IMG/VR virus record: IMGVR_UViG_3300046820_000902
Location: 1 to 21,414 of that record
DNA length: 21,414 nucleotides
Source: a virus
Strand: one strand, 5' to 3'
Position numbers and translations under genes: made by a program. Each line of letters starts with the position of its first letter. Position 1 is the first letter of the stretch. The notes below the pieces were generated by a model. It was not told where the DNA came from, did not search any database, and saw only the letters and a program-made list of their open reading frames with translations. This document shows, piece by piece, positions 1 through 7,962 of this stretch.

Positions 1-57
1 ACGAGGTTTCTTGTGCGGCCCAGGGACACGATAGAGAATAGTTGGAAAGTCGGTCAT
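1..57 (-). CDS. Small phage protein, 5' part only (runs off left edge)
   Basis: Nineteen codons are visible before the window ends, beginning MTDFPTILYRVPGP and continuing HKKPR. The ATG overlaps the stop of the preceding 58-residue gene as ATGA, so translation is probably coupled. The opening, with a hydrophobic-aromatic stretch followed by a Pro-Gly pair, resembles short virion-cluster proteins that follow the coat gene in many tailed phages, but too little is visible to assign a family. The start is supported by the overlap and by the same arrangement one gene upstream. Function unknown. Confidence 0.6.
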   Translation of the reverse strand, partial: MTDFPTILYRVPGPHKKPR

Positions 58-230
58 TTCTTTTTGCCCTTCATTGGCTTTGCGGTCTTTGCTGACGCGA
101 CGAAAGCAGCCTTGGTTGGCGCTCCCTTGCTACCGACCTTACGCATACGTTCTGGAGTCTTGCCAGCGGCTTTCTGCTCCTTAATGCGTTTCCGTTTCGC
201 ATTGATGTTTGCGTATAGGCCCATCTTCAT
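54..230 (-). CDS. Small basic phage protein, 58 aa
   Basis: A short, very Lys/Arg-rich protein. It has an N-terminal YANINAKRKRIK stretch, a central RMRKVGSKGAP segment and a Lys-rich tail. This pattern is common in small conserved proteins coded next to phage head genes; no enzymatic motif is present and I do not know its role. Binding to nucleic acid or to the acidic capsid interior would suit its charge, but that is inference. Its ATG overlaps the stop of the upstream 57-residue gene (ATGA) and its own stop overlaps the next gene in the same way, giving three coupled cistrons after the coat gene. An alternative start two codons later (224) is possible. Confidence 0.75.
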   Translation of the reverse strand: MKMGLYANINAKRKRIKEQKAAGKTPERMRKVGSKGAPTKAAFVASAKTAKPMKGKKK

Positions 231-400
231 TTCTTTGCCTTCCGCTTGGGAGCCTTCGATGGCTTGCCAGCTTTCATTGCAGCATCTCGTGCTACGTTAA
301 GCGCGATGGCGATGGCTTGCTTTTTAGGGCGTCCAGCCTTTTCTTCCATCTTGATGTTCTTGCCGATGCTTGAACGGCTGTAACCTTTTTTCAATGGCAT
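227..400 (-). CDS. Small basic protein, DUF6496-like, 57 aa
   Basis: The protein begins MPLKKGYSRSSIGKNIK, followed by a Glu-Lys-Ala-Gly-Arg-Pro-Lys segment, a QAIAIALNVARDAA helix and a Lys/Pro-rich tail. This matches from memory a family of very small proteins (DUF6496-like) frequent in phages and prophages; its function is not known. An in-frame ATG 16 codons upstream at 448 would place the N-terminus inside the hairpin behind the coat gene. The internal ATG at 400 is preferred because GAGGAG lies just upstream and the family normally starts with MPLKKG. It overlaps the next gene by ATGA. Confidence 0.8.
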   Translation of the reverse strand: MPLKKGYSRSSIGKNIKMEEKAGRPKKQAIAIALNVARDAAMKAGKPSKAPKRKAKK

Positions 401-423
401 TGAATCACTCCTCAAAGGAAAGA

Positions 424-446
424 GGGGGAAGCCGAAGCCCCCCCCC
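424..446 (-). terminator. GC-rich hairpin after the coat gene
   Basis: Between the coat stop codon and the next small gene, the minus strand carries a run of G, a CTTCGG-containing loop and a run of C, followed by TCTTTCC. The stem is at least 5 G:C pairs. It could act as a partial terminator that lowers expression of the three small downstream genes relative to coat, or as an mRNA-stabilising 3' hairpin. The T tract is short and interrupted, so full termination is doubtful. Confidence 0.5.
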
Positions 447-453
447 ATCTCTA

Positions 454-1728
454 TTAGGCTTGGTTGAAAAGCAGGATGCCTGCCATTTCAGGGTTGGTCA
501 TTACAACGCCATACAAGGTGTCGAGCGTGTAAAGCGTCTGGAAGGTCAGTGGATCGAACTTCTTGGTCATGACCAATTCGATGCCCTGATCCGTCGATGC
601 ACGCAGAACGTCAACGCCTGCACCATCTGGAACAGCATAACGGCCTGGGAGCAATTCAATCGAATCCTTGCGCCAGAACGGGTTGATGTTCGAAGCAGTG
701 GTGTTCAAGAAGTTGAGCGGAGCAGATGATGCGGCTGCAACCAATTCCACGTTCTTGTATTGCAGTTCAGCATCCGTTGCTGGAGCAGTCGCCGCAATGA
801 TTGGTGGCGAGATAACCATCGAAGTGCTGTTGACAACTTCAATAACGCGGAACGTCTTGAGTTCGCCAGTCGAACGCTTCGTGATGTGGTGAACGGCTTC
901 AATGCCATCGATCGTGAACGCATCGCCAGCAGTGACGCCAGTTGTCGAGGAGACAGTGACAGTCTGATAGCGGTTGTCCACGTTCAGAACGCCGCCAGTG
1001 CTCGTGGTTGTCGCCTGTGGAACATACTGAGCTTGAGCGCCAGTGGTGTTGATCGTGACAGTTGCCGAGTTAGCAGCGCAGCGGTTTGCATAGTCAAGCT
1101 TGTAAGTCTGGAAGCTTGCGACTTCACCGACGAACGAACGCTCGTATGCGTTAGCCGACTTGTTACCAGTGAACGAACGAGTCGCTACTGCCAAGTTGCC
1201 AGCCATGCCGTTGTAATCGCGGCTCGACAATGCGAGGTAGCGATCGCCAGCCATAACACCCTGCTCGTTCATGATGCTGTCGCAAAGTGCAACATCGTCA
1301 TAAGTGCCAGGTGCGGTTGCTACGTCAACAACGAGCGTGCCTTGAGCAGCAGCCAAATCCATAACGGAAAGGTTGATGTCAGAAGCAAGCTTTTGCTTTG
1401 CCGAATCGCCAAGGCGGCCTTCCTGCAATGCGTCACGCAGTTCCAAAGCGTTCATCTGCCATGCAGAGCACTTGTTGAAACCGAGCGTCGAAGGCACGGA
1501 GAGCTGAGTCATCGTCGAAACGTCAGAAGCAATCGAGGTGCCAATTACGCGGTCAAACGACTGAGCGATGTAAGGCTGTGGACGCCAGATGGTGTCACGA
1601 GCGCGTTCCATCGTTACGCCGTTGGTGTTGTATACGTTGATGTTCTTGCTGAGGATCAGCGCATCGTTGAAGCCTTCGAGGATGTCCTCAAAAGCAACAA
1701 TTTCTTCTTTTGAAAAAGCGTTAGCCAT
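454..1728 (-). CDS. Major coat protein, P22 gp5-like, 424 aa
   Basis: The capsid shell protein, which polymerises with scaffold and portal into the procapsid. Length is close to P22 gp5 (430 aa). Recognisable shared stretches include DTIWRP near residues 45-50, the segment LELRDALQEG near 95-104, and an inserted domain beginning NVDNRYQTVTVSSTTG near 249-264 that matches the telokin-like I-domain of P22 coat. The C-terminus, with LDTLYGVVMTNPEMAG, also resembles the P22 family. It sits directly after scaffold with GGAG before its ATG, the standard order. Coding-strand constraint is strong enough to leave a 317-codon antisense shadow ORF. Confidence 0.95.
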   Translation of the reverse strand: MANAFSKEEIVAFEDILEGFNDALILSKNINVYNTNGVTMERARDTIWRPQPYIAQSFDRVIGTSIASDVSTMTQLSVPSTLGFNKCSAWQMNALELRDALQEGRLGDSAKQKLASDINLSVMDLAAAQGTLVVDVATAPGTYDDVALCDSIMNEQGVMAGDRYLALSSRDYNGMAGNLAVATRSFTGNKSANAYERSFVGEVASFQTYKLDYANRCAANSATVTINTTGAQAQYVPQATTTSTGGVLNVDNRYQTVTVSSTTGVTAGDAFTIDGIEAVHHITKRSTGELKTFRVIEVVNSTSMVISPPIIAATAPATDAELQYKNVELVAAASSAPLNFLNTTASNINPFWRKDSIELLPGRYAVPDGAGVDVLRASTDQGIELVMTKKFDPLTFQTLYTLDTLYGVVMTNPEMAGILLFNQA

Positions 1729-1746
1729 TTTAATAACTCCAAAAAA

Positions 1747-2604
1747 TTAGGTTTTCTTATTACGCTTGTAAGCCATGACCTTTGACAAATCTCCAGTCTT
1801 CAGAGCTTCAGCGCGTAAGCGTTCAAGTTGTGAATCAATGGAACCAGACATACGACCACCGCTTGTGGTGATCGTGCGTTCTGGCGCGGTTGCTGCCCTT
1901 CGGTTAGTTACTTTCAACTGAGTCTCCAGTTTTGCTACCGCGAAGGCAAACTTCACGGGGTCGGTGATTGCTGCAAGTTCCTTTGCACGCTTGGAGCTTT
2001 TGCCAATTGCGTAGATAAGCAAAGCAGGGTTGTCAGAGCCTTGCAGAACGATTCCCTGTTGCGTTACGTCAAACGTATCCAAGGCAGTAGCTTCGGCTTC
2101 GTCATAGTCACGCACCTTTAACGAGGCTTTCGCCTTCGCATAGGAATCAAGCTTGTCCTGCCATGCTTTGGCTTCAGCATCTCGCTGCGCCGCTACATTG
2201 GCTTCGGCTGCATCGTATTCGCGTTTGTGCTCATACCATTCAGCAAGCTTTTGTTCATACTCGTCGGAATCATAATCGCAACTTTCGAGCGTTGGCTTTG
2301 CTACCAATGCAACTGGTTTGGTCTCAGTTGCCGTTGTATTAAGCTTTGCTTCCAGTTCACGAATCTTCCGCTCTTTTTCCCGATTCGATTTACGCAATTC
2401 ACGCACCCAAGCTGGCGCACGAACTTCTTCATCTTGAGGTGGCGATTCCTCTCCGATAGATATTACGACCTCATCTTCGTCATCTTCTTCCTCATCATCC
2501 GCATCGTCGATGGTATTGGTCTCATCGCCCGATTCTTCATTGATGTCTGTATCGATGTCGATTGTTTCGAAGTTGTCGTTATTATCCAATTCTGCCGTTT
2601 TCAT
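1747..2604 (-). CDS. Scaffolding protein, P22 gp8-like, 285 aa
   Basis: Placement between portal and coat, size close to P22 gp8 (303 aa) and composition identify it as the internal scaffold that directs coat assembly and is released afterwards. Residues 1-60 are extremely acidic (runs of Asp/Glu); about 65-90 is a charged coiled coil (RELRKSNREKERKIRELEAK); 110-190 is helix-rich; the last 30 residues form a basic helix pair (LERLRAEALKTGDLSKVMAY, then RNKKT). In P22 a basic C-terminal helix-turn-helix binds coat, so this end probably does the same. Sequence similarity alone would be weak; the call rests mainly on order and architecture. Confidence 0.88.
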   Translation of the reverse strand: MKTAELDNNDNFETIDIDTDINEESGDETNTIDDADDEEEDDEDEVVISIGEESPPQDEEVRAPAWVRELRKSNREKERKIRELEAKLNTTATETKPVALVAKPTLESCDYDSDEYEQKLAEWYEHKREYDAAEANVAAQRDAEAKAWQDKLDSYAKAKASLKVRDYDEAEATALDTFDVTQQGIVLQGSDNPALLIYAIGKSSKRAKELAAITDPVKFAFAVAKLETQLKVTNRRAATAPERTITTSGGRMSGSIDSQLERLRAEALKTGDLSKVMAYKRNKKT

Positions 2605-2621
2605 GTTTTAACCCCATTAAC

Positions 2622-4694
2622 TCACCCTAATTGTGTGGAGGGTGGAACCACATTTGCTTGCGGCTGGAGTGCAGCCCCAATCTTTTCAGCAGTCTCAATA
2701 GCCGACTTGCGCTGATCAATGTCGATATTTGAGATGGTCTCTGCGGTCTTGGCTTTTGTTTCTTCAGCGCGTGCCAAGGTGTATTCGGTGTTAGCTTGTG
2801 CCTGGATAGCTTGGGCCTGTGCTTTAGTAGCCTCTGCCATCAGGTAAGCGGATTGCGGGTCAGGCTGCACGTTTGCTTGTGCTTCCATCATCATCATCTG
2901 TTCTTCTTCCGTTGGCTGCAATACGCCCATTTGAACGAGTTGCTTGCGGAAAAATTCCTTGATGTCGCCAATGCCTTCGCCTTCCATGTTCATGATAGCC
3001 ATAGCTTGTAGAACCTGTTGGGTTGTCGGATCGGATGTAACTTGCATCATGCCTGTCAGCGCACGAACTGTTGCATCGCGGCGGCTCGATGAGGATGGGC
3101 CAACATCTACAGCAACGTCAAACAAAGCATCGCCAAGATTGTTTTCGTAAATCAGTTCGCCAGTGTCTTGGTCGATCTGCGGCTTCATCAGTTCAACAGA
3201 GCCTACTTCCTCCATTGCGCCGATGGTTTTCATCTTGCGCTTTTCTTCGACGTAGATGTCCTTCGACATTGACAGCCATATTTCACCACAGCGCCGCACA
3301 GCCTTGGCCATATTGCTCATGTAGATGAACGCTTGCATATCAAGGCGCGTCTGAATTAGCTCTACAGCCTTGCCGCTGATACCGCTAACCATCTTGTCGG
3401 CTTGTTGGTTGTTACCCAGAATCTCAGCCATGTCGGATTCTGTAATCTGCAACAACGCAGCCATCGCTGGCGGAATCGCTGCGGACTTGGTGTAAGCAAC
3501 TGGGCCAGCAGCCTGAGTCTCGCCATTTGGCCCTGTGATTGGGTTGATTAGCAGATAAGGATAATTGCGTAAGTTATCCTCTGCCCACATGATTTGGTGG
3601 CCAGCGACTTGCTCAGGCAACAAGATTGGCTTTTCAACAGATGAAAGCGCACTAATCTCGCCCAGCTTCGATAGCTGCATATTCTTCAAACGCTGTGCAT
3701 CTTTGGCTAGGCGAACATGGCCCATGCAACGCTCTACGTTATCAACGAACCAACGCTTGCCATAGACAGGAACAATCGGAATGTTCTTACCAGCGATGTA
3801 GCCCATATCATCAAGGATGCCGCCACCGCTCATGATATACTTGCGGACGCGCTTACGCTTCACGCGCTTCTGGCGCACTTCAACAGTGCCAACAGCAGCA
3901 AGCGTTTCCTCTAGCGTTTCGTCTGCGTCAAAGTCCGCTTGCATATAGCGTTCTTCTTCGCCTTGGATTGTTTGGAAGATGCGGACAGTCTCACGCACTT
4001 CCTCGACGCGATAGTATTCAGCAACGAACACAACGTCAGGCGTATCCCAGTCAAATTCGTATTGATGAATCTCTTTGGGCCAAGTCGTTGGGTCATCATT
4101 CCATTCGGCTTTGTAAGCGTCATAGGTCATGGAATATAGGACGAAGCAATACTTAGCGTCAGCCTTGTCCTGGCGCTTTGCATCCAGATCGAAGAACACG
4201 GAGCTGTCAGCGTCATAGATTGGCTCTATGCGAATGCGCTGGCGCTCGTCTTCGTCGTTCTCATCATCTTCGTAAACAGTGCGTAAACGCCAAGCGCCGA
4301 AGCCACCGCCTACTGCTTCCTCAAAAGCGTTGTCGTATGCTTCTTCCGCCATGCTGTCGCGCTCGTCGGCACGATAAAGACCATTGCAAGTCTCAGCCAG
4401 CTTTGTATCCGTGTCGCCATCTTTGCTCACAAAGTCTACAGCGATGCGGTTGTTACGATATTCGTTGATGATACGAATAACGCTCAGGTGAATCTTGTTT
4501 ACCTCGAAGCGCGGCTTGTTTTCGTATTGGTCACCCAATGGGCCTTCCCACTGTGCGCCAGCAATTGAATAGAAGCGTCTGTCTTGAAGGCACTGTAGAC
4601 GCTCATCACGGAGCGAGGATTGAACGCGATCAAACTCAGTCAACGCCTGTTGATGGATGTTCTGGAAACGCTGTTCTTTGTTCAATCGAGCCAT
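2622..4694 (-). CDS. Portal protein, P22 gp1-like, 690 aa
   Basis: Forms the dodecameric ring at one capsid vertex through which DNA is packaged and ejected. Size is close to P22 gp1 (725 aa). The N-terminal 90 residues include NKPRFEVNKIHLSVIRIINE (about 59-78), followed by an Arg-Asn-Asn-Arg segment. Residues 128-170 carry a Gly-rich GGGFGAWRLRT segment and YDADSSVFFDLDAKRQDKAD, typical of P22-type portals. Residues about 610-680 are an Ala/Gln/Glu-rich helix with heptad character, which in P22 forms the long C-terminal barrel. The ATG abuts the large terminase stop (TAGATG) and uses a ribosome site within that gene. Confidence 0.95.
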   Translation of the reverse strand: MARLNKEQRFQNIHQQALTEFDRVQSSLRDERLQCLQDRRFYSIAGAQWEGPLGDQYENKPRFEVNKIHLSVIRIINEYRNNRIAVDFVSKDGDTDTKLAETCNGLYRADERDSMAEEAYDNAFEEAVGGGFGAWRLRTVYEDDENDEDERQRIRIEPIYDADSSVFFDLDAKRQDKADAKYCFVLYSMTYDAYKAEWNDDPTTWPKEIHQYEFDWDTPDVVFVAEYYRVEEVRETVRIFQTIQGEEERYMQADFDADETLEETLAAVGTVEVRQKRVKRKRVRKYIMSGGGILDDMGYIAGKNIPIVPVYGKRWFVDNVERCMGHVRLAKDAQRLKNMQLSKLGEISALSSVEKPILLPEQVAGHQIMWAEDNLRNYPYLLINPITGPNGETQAAGPVAYTKSAAIPPAMAALLQITESDMAEILGNNQQADKMVSGISGKAVELIQTRLDMQAFIYMSNMAKAVRRCGEIWLSMSKDIYVEEKRKMKTIGAMEEVGSVELMKPQIDQDTGELIYENNLGDALFDVAVDVGPSSSSRRDATVRALTGMMQVTSDPTTQQVLQAMAIMNMEGEGIGDIKEFFRKQLVQMGVLQPTEEEQMMMMEAQANVQPDPQSAYLMAEATKAQAQAIQAQANTEYTLARAEETKAKTAETISNIDIDQRKSAIETAEKIGAALQPQANVVPPSTQLG

Positions 4695-5918
4695 CTACCA
4701 CCTATTCACAGTTGCCAAAGGTTGCACATCGAAAGTCTTTGGTGGGACTGCTCGACGTATGGCCTCGCACGCATAACGTAGCGCATCTATAAGGTGATTA
4801 TCACGATCCGCAAGTATTGGCAAGATTTGTCCTGTCAAGGGGTCAGTTTTATAACTGTAACACGTTAATTCGTCGATTGTATGCTGGCATCGAGGATGGA
4901 CAATTATGTCGTAAGACTTCAGCCATTCGACGCCTTCCTCTACAGACTTCGGCCCCTTGATTGCTGGCATAATCTTTGGAAAGCCATGCTTTCTCATGTG
5001 GCTGATTGTTTCGGGTCGTGCGCTATCAGCAACGATGGGCCATTTCTCAGAGTCTGGCACAGTGAAGAACAAGTCTGGCGTGTCCATAATCTCGCAGCCA
5101 ACGCGATACGCTTCATAGTCAACGTAGATGGTGCGGCCAACAACATGGCAGCGGATAAGCACAGTCGGATCGGAAGCAAAGCCCCAGTCAGCGCCGAAGC
5201 GAAGCGTTGCGTCCTCTGGCGTTTCGAAGTCCTCAACCTTCCAGTTGCGGAACACTCGTGCCTCGCTGTTCGATGCGTAACTGCCCAGCCAAACGTGTTT
5301 GTATTTGTCAGGGTCTCGATCCCTGTCGTATTCCATTTCCGCTTTAAGCACATCAGGAAACCAAGGATTGTCTCGATAGTTCACCTGTGAAACGATAGCG
5401 TCAGGCGGAGGCGTATCTCCACGCAGCAGCATATCAATCGGGTCGGTGCTATTCAGCGGGTTCCATGTGAACCATAGCTCGCTGTCTGGCTTGCGGATTG
5501 TCGGACGCAATAGGTCAAGCGAACGCTGCGATAGCGTCTGTGCTTCCTCAACCCAAGCGCAGTCATAGCCTTCCAGGGACTTAATGGAGTCAGCAGTGTG
5601 GTTCTGCATCCCCTGGAATATGATTAGGCCATCGCCATGCCGTGACTTTATCTGCGTTTCCTGAACCTCGAAGTAATCCTGAACGCCAAGCTGTTCTATC
5701 TTTAGTTCCAGCAAACGCTTGACGGACTGCGCCAATGACTTCTGAATCTCACGAACGCAAACTGTTCTGCGCCGCTGATCGATAACGTGAGCCTCGATAA
5801 CCATTTCCGCAAAAGCGTGTGACTTACCAGAGCCACGCCCTCCATGTGCGCCTTTATAGCGACTGGGCTTTAGGAATGGCTTGAACCATCGCGGTGTTTT
5901 AATCTTCAGCGTTGTCAT
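4695..5918 (-). CDS. terL: Terminase large subunit, 407 aa
   Basis: The packaging motor: an ATPase that drives DNA into the procapsid and a nuclease that cuts the concatemer. The Walker A motif GGRGSGKS is at residues 26-33, Walker B DCAWVEEA at 119-126 with the catalytic Glu pair, and the coupling motif FTWNPLN at 150-156. The RNase H-like nuclease domain shows FGADWGF (Asp244), ADSA (Asp298) and DNHLIDAL (Asp378). These match the Terminase_3/Terminase_3C (PBSX-type) family. It overlaps the small subunit gene by 20 bases and directly precedes the portal gene, the classical order. Confidence 0.97.
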   Translation of the reverse strand: MTTLKIKTPRWFKPFLKPSRYKGAHGGRGSGKSHAFAEMVIEAHVIDQRRRTVCVREIQKSLAQSVKRLLELKIEQLGVQDYFEVQETQIKSRHGDGLIIFQGMQNHTADSIKSLEGYDCAWVEEAQTLSQRSLDLLRPTIRKPDSELWFTWNPLNSTDPIDMLLRGDTPPPDAIVSQVNYRDNPWFPDVLKAEMEYDRDRDPDKYKHVWLGSYASNSEARVFRNWKVEDFETPEDATLRFGADWGFASDPTVLIRCHVVGRTIYVDYEAYRVGCEIMDTPDLFFTVPDSEKWPIVADSARPETISHMRKHGFPKIMPAIKGPKSVEEGVEWLKSYDIIVHPRCQHTIDELTCYSYKTDPLTGQILPILADRDNHLIDALRYACEAIRRAVPPKTFDVQPLATVNRW

Positions 5919-6303
5919 CGATCACTTCACGCTGAATGTGCGTAACCAGATTGCCTGTAAGATTAAGCTTGGATGGAGCATCAAGGCCAATCATTGCGTT
6001 GATGGCCTTTACAGCGTTTACTTTGTCGCTTGGCTTTGCGTCTGCGTCCAAGCCCTTGGCTATCGTAGAGAGAACATCAAGGCTGTCTGCCATCGTCCAA
6101 ACTACACGTTCAGCAACGGCTGCTTTGAGTTCTGCAATCCTTGATGAAATGTTGACATCAGCCATGAGGCGCGATGCGTTTTGATGAATGCTTTCTGGCT
6201 TGGTTGTTGGCCTAACATTAAACGCGGCCCTGTATGCGTCCGCTTGGCTTTTGCCCTGTGATATTTCTTGAGCGAAACGCTCTTGTTTTGGTGTCAATGC
6301 CAT
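5899..6303 (-). CDS. terS: Terminase small subunit, 134 aa
   Basis: Recognises the packaging site and loads the large subunit. The N-terminus MALTPKQERFAQEISQGKSQ, followed by ADAYRAAF, is the hallmark of the Terminase_2 small-subunit DNA-binding domain, here residues 1-50 including a helix-turn-helix. The rest is a helical oligomerisation region (SSRIAELKAAVAERV) and a short acidic tail. An ATG 30 codons upstream at 6393 would give a 164-residue form, but that extension overlaps the methyltransferase gene and lies outside the domain, so the start at 6303 is chosen. The ribosome site is weak (GGAAG about 11 bases upstream). Confidence 0.93.
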   Translation of the reverse strand: MALTPKQERFAQEISQGKSQADAYRAAFNVRPTTKPESIHQNASRLMADVNISSRIAELKAAVAERVVWTMADSLDVLSTIAKGLDADAKPSDKVNAVKAINAMIGLDAPSKLNLTGNLVTHIQREVIDDNAED

Positions 6304-6321
6304 CTGTCTCAGCTTCCATAA

Positions 6322-6352
6322 AAGGTCTGGTGCTTGCCTATTACACCAGACT
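6322..6352 (-). terminator. Hairpin between methyltransferase and terminase genes
   Basis: On the minus strand, TCTGGTG pairs with CACCAGA across an 11-base loop, immediately after the methyltransferase stop. It is followed by CCTTTTATGG, with A-rich sequence on the 5' side. This is a plausible Rho-independent terminator or attenuator separating the early-type genes from the packaging and head genes. A/T flanks on both sides make it potentially bidirectional. The stem is only 7 perfect pairs plus a few interrupted ones, so strength is uncertain. Confidence 0.45.
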
Positions 6353-7006
6353 TTATGAAATGAAAAGGTCTCCCTGTTTTTGTGCATCTTCAATGCGCTT
6401 ACAGGCTATGTCAAAATACTTTGCGTCAATCTCCATACCTACAAATAATTTTCCTAACTGCACCGCTGCAACGCCCGTTGTTCCGCTGCCCATAAATGGG
6501 TCTACTATTACAGACGCATCTTTGCTTATCCATTCGATTGCAGACTTCATCAGCGAAATAGGCTTTTGGGTTGGATGCACTCTGCGCTGTCCATGCCCAT
6601 CAGCATTAACAATCCCGCCATGTAAGACGCGCAACATTTTTCCGTAACCATTGGTTTTATTAGACCATGCTAATTCAAACGCTTGCCCCAGCATTGCATC
6701 AGCCGCACCATCTATTGTGCGCTTATCCCAACAAAGCCAGCGTCCTCTATGTGGCAACTGGCTTGGATAATTGTTTGCTCCAAAAGCAAGAACAGGACAA
6801 TCCATATTTAAAAAAAACGATAAATCTAAACTTCCATCATCGTTTTGCAAAACATCAAACTTTAATGCGTCAGGTTGAGTTGACTGATATTCTATACCAT
6901 AAGGCGGGTCGGTCACAACAGCATCTACCTTGCCAAGCGTAGGCAGTATGTCGCGGCAGTCTCCTAGATACAGCGTTGCGTTGCCAATGATGACAGGCTC
7001 AACCAT
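6353..7006 (-). CDS. DNA adenine/cytosine-N4 methyltransferase, 217 aa
   Basis: An S-adenosylmethionine-dependent amino-methyltransferase of the N6_N4_Mtase family. The catalytic motif IV is TDPPYG (DPPY at 33-36), HPTQKP is at 144-149 (motif X region) and the cofactor motif DPFMGSGTTG is at 169-178. The order IV then I places it in the beta class. It is short with a small target-recognition region (about 60-130), so specificity cannot be read. No restriction endonuclease lies nearby, so it is an orphan, most simply protecting phage DNA from host restriction or marking it for packaging or transcription timing. It ends just before a hairpin and the terminase genes. Confidence 0.93.
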   Translation of the reverse strand: MVEPVIIGNATLYLGDCRDILPTLGKVDAVVTDPPYGIEYQSTQPDALKFDVLQNDDGSLDLSFFLNMDCPVLAFGANNYPSQLPHRGRWLCWDKRTIDGAADAMLGQAFELAWSNKTNGYGKMLRVLHGGIVNADGHGQRRVHPTQKPISLMKSAIEWISKDASVIVDPFMGSGTTGVAAVQLGKLFVGMEIDAKYFDIACKRIEDAQKQGDLFIS

Positions 7007-7009
7007 TGC

Positions 7010-7369
7010 TTACGCATCTTCCTTTTCATAGAAATAGCGAAGGCACTCAGCTTCTTTGTCTGACTTAAAGCTGCTTATCGCCCAATCTTTCATACTTTCA
7101 GTAGTGTAAGCGGTCTGCTTATATGCCTCCGTGATATAGGCATCGACCATAGTCATTACGAATGTCAATTCGTTTTTGATAAGAATATCCTTGAGCCTCT
7201 TTCGAATCTCAGTTGGAGATATGTTACGCTGGCGAGCGGTCATAACTGCATTTGCGGTAGCGCCTAACATCTCACACGATTTAACTTCAAACTCATTGAT
7301 GTCTAATGCCTTGACTGGCGTTGATATAGCGAACGCCATAAATGCAAACATTGATAGTTTCTTAATCAT
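7010..7369 (-). CDS. Small exported protein with signal peptide, 119 aa
   Basis: Residues 1-21 (MIKKLSMFAFMAFAISTPVKA) form a clear Sec signal peptide: a Lys-rich start, a hydrophobic core and an A-x-A-like VKA cleavage site. The mature part of about 98 residues has two Cys (32 and near 109) that could form a disulphide, and a helical middle (ISPTEIRKRLKDILIKNELT). I do not recognise an enzymatic family. It overlaps the upstream DUF3310 gene by 8 bases and precedes the methyltransferase. A periplasmic phage product expressed with early genes would suit superinfection exclusion or envelope stress control, but that is inference. Confidence 0.85.
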   Translation of the reverse strand: MIKKLSMFAFMAFAISTPVKALDINEFEVKSCEMLGATANAVMTARQRNISPTEIRKRLKDILIKNELTFVMTMVDAYITEAYKQTAYTTESMKDWAISSFKSDKEAECLRYFYEKEDA

Positions 7370-7748
7370 TGGTTTCCGCCCTTCCCTTCAGATACCCGCT
7401 TACCCAGTCTTTGTGCATTTGCGATCTTTGAAGGTTGGTAATAACGCCTCCGGTCAAACCTGTTTGGTAGCCAGCTTCAAAATGATGCCTGTCAACAGAC
7501 TCAGCGTTTTCAACCATCAAATCTAAACGGACTTCCACCTCAATAAGCTTTGCAAGATAGTGCTGGCATTTTTTTAAATCTTGCGTGCCATTCTTTTCAC
7601 GATAGCGGGATAAATACTTTATGCAATTACCTTGCAAATATCCCGCGAAAGCTTCTGGCGACATCCAGGACTCCATTGCCTCCCAAGGCTGAACGGATTT
7701 GGATGCGTAATGGTCTCCACCTACCTGATGTGAATTAATATCCTCCAT
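7362..7748 (-). CDS. DUF3310 family protein, 128 aa
   Basis: The segment HQVGGDHYASKSVQPWEAME near residues 7-26 and the later stretch NCIKYLSRYREKNGTQDLKK are the signature of DUF3310 (SaV-like), a small domain often annotated as a phage nucleotide kinase; biochemical support for that name is thin. Residues 75-128 are an additional, unassigned C-terminal region. The chosen start follows GAGGAGG with a 9-10 base spacer inside the upstream HTH gene. The ORF opens nine codons earlier (7775), but no comparable ribosome site lies there. It sits in the early-type operon beside the MazG-like gene, consistent with a nucleotide-pool role. Confidence 0.9.
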   Translation of the reverse strand: MEDINSHQVGGDHYASKSVQPWEAMESWMSPEAFAGYLQGNCIKYLSRYREKNGTQDLKKCQHYLAKLIEVEVRLDLMVENAESVDRHHFEAGYQTGLTGGVITNLQRSQMHKDWVSGYLKGRAETND

Positions 7749-7962
7749 CGAGCATTTCCTCCTCGTCATATCCAAACGGATCGTATCCCTTCAGCATGGC
7801 ATCTACTGCCACCATGATTGGCCCAGTGATACGCACCTTGCCAGCTTCCATCTTGCGAATGGTTGTGCCGCCATTGTCAGGCGATAGGCGCAGCGCGTCA
7901 GCCATCTCGTTGACGCTATAGCCCATATGGTGACGGGCAAGCTTTAGTTTATCTGGTGTCAT
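7735..7962 (-). CDS. XRE-type helix-turn-helix protein, 75 aa
   Basis: Begins MTPDKLKLARHHMGYSVNEM and continues with the pattern of a Cro/C1-type HTH: scaffold helix, MADALRLS positioning helix, then TTIRKMEAGKVRI as recognition and stabilising helices. The tail (DPFGYDEEEMLDGGY) is acidic. This architecture occurs in phage-borne regulators and in helix-turn-helix subunits found in alphaproteobacterial phage operons. It could act on the operon promoters near 9230 or on a host promoter. Its ATG overlaps the end of the DnaA-like gene by 4 bases (ATGA). Confidence 0.85.
   Translation of the reverse strand: MTPDKLKLARHHMGYSVNEMADALRLSPDNGGTTIRKMEAGKVRITGPIMVAVDAMLKGYDPFGYDEEEMLDGGY

Noticed and set aside
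760-1713. 317-codon plus-strand ORF
   Set aside because: It lies wholly antisense to the P22-like coat gene. Its translation has no domain logic, and long antisense frames arise from codon bias in the coat gene.
4881-5390. 169-codon plus-strand ORF and 119-codon minus ORF (4994-5353)
   Set aside because: Both lie inside the large terminase gene, whose catalytic residues are intact. No ribosome site or protein-like pattern supports them.
6304-6393. 30-residue N-terminal extension of the small terminase
   Set aside because: It overlaps the methyltransferase end and the hairpin, and the family domain starts at the internal Met.
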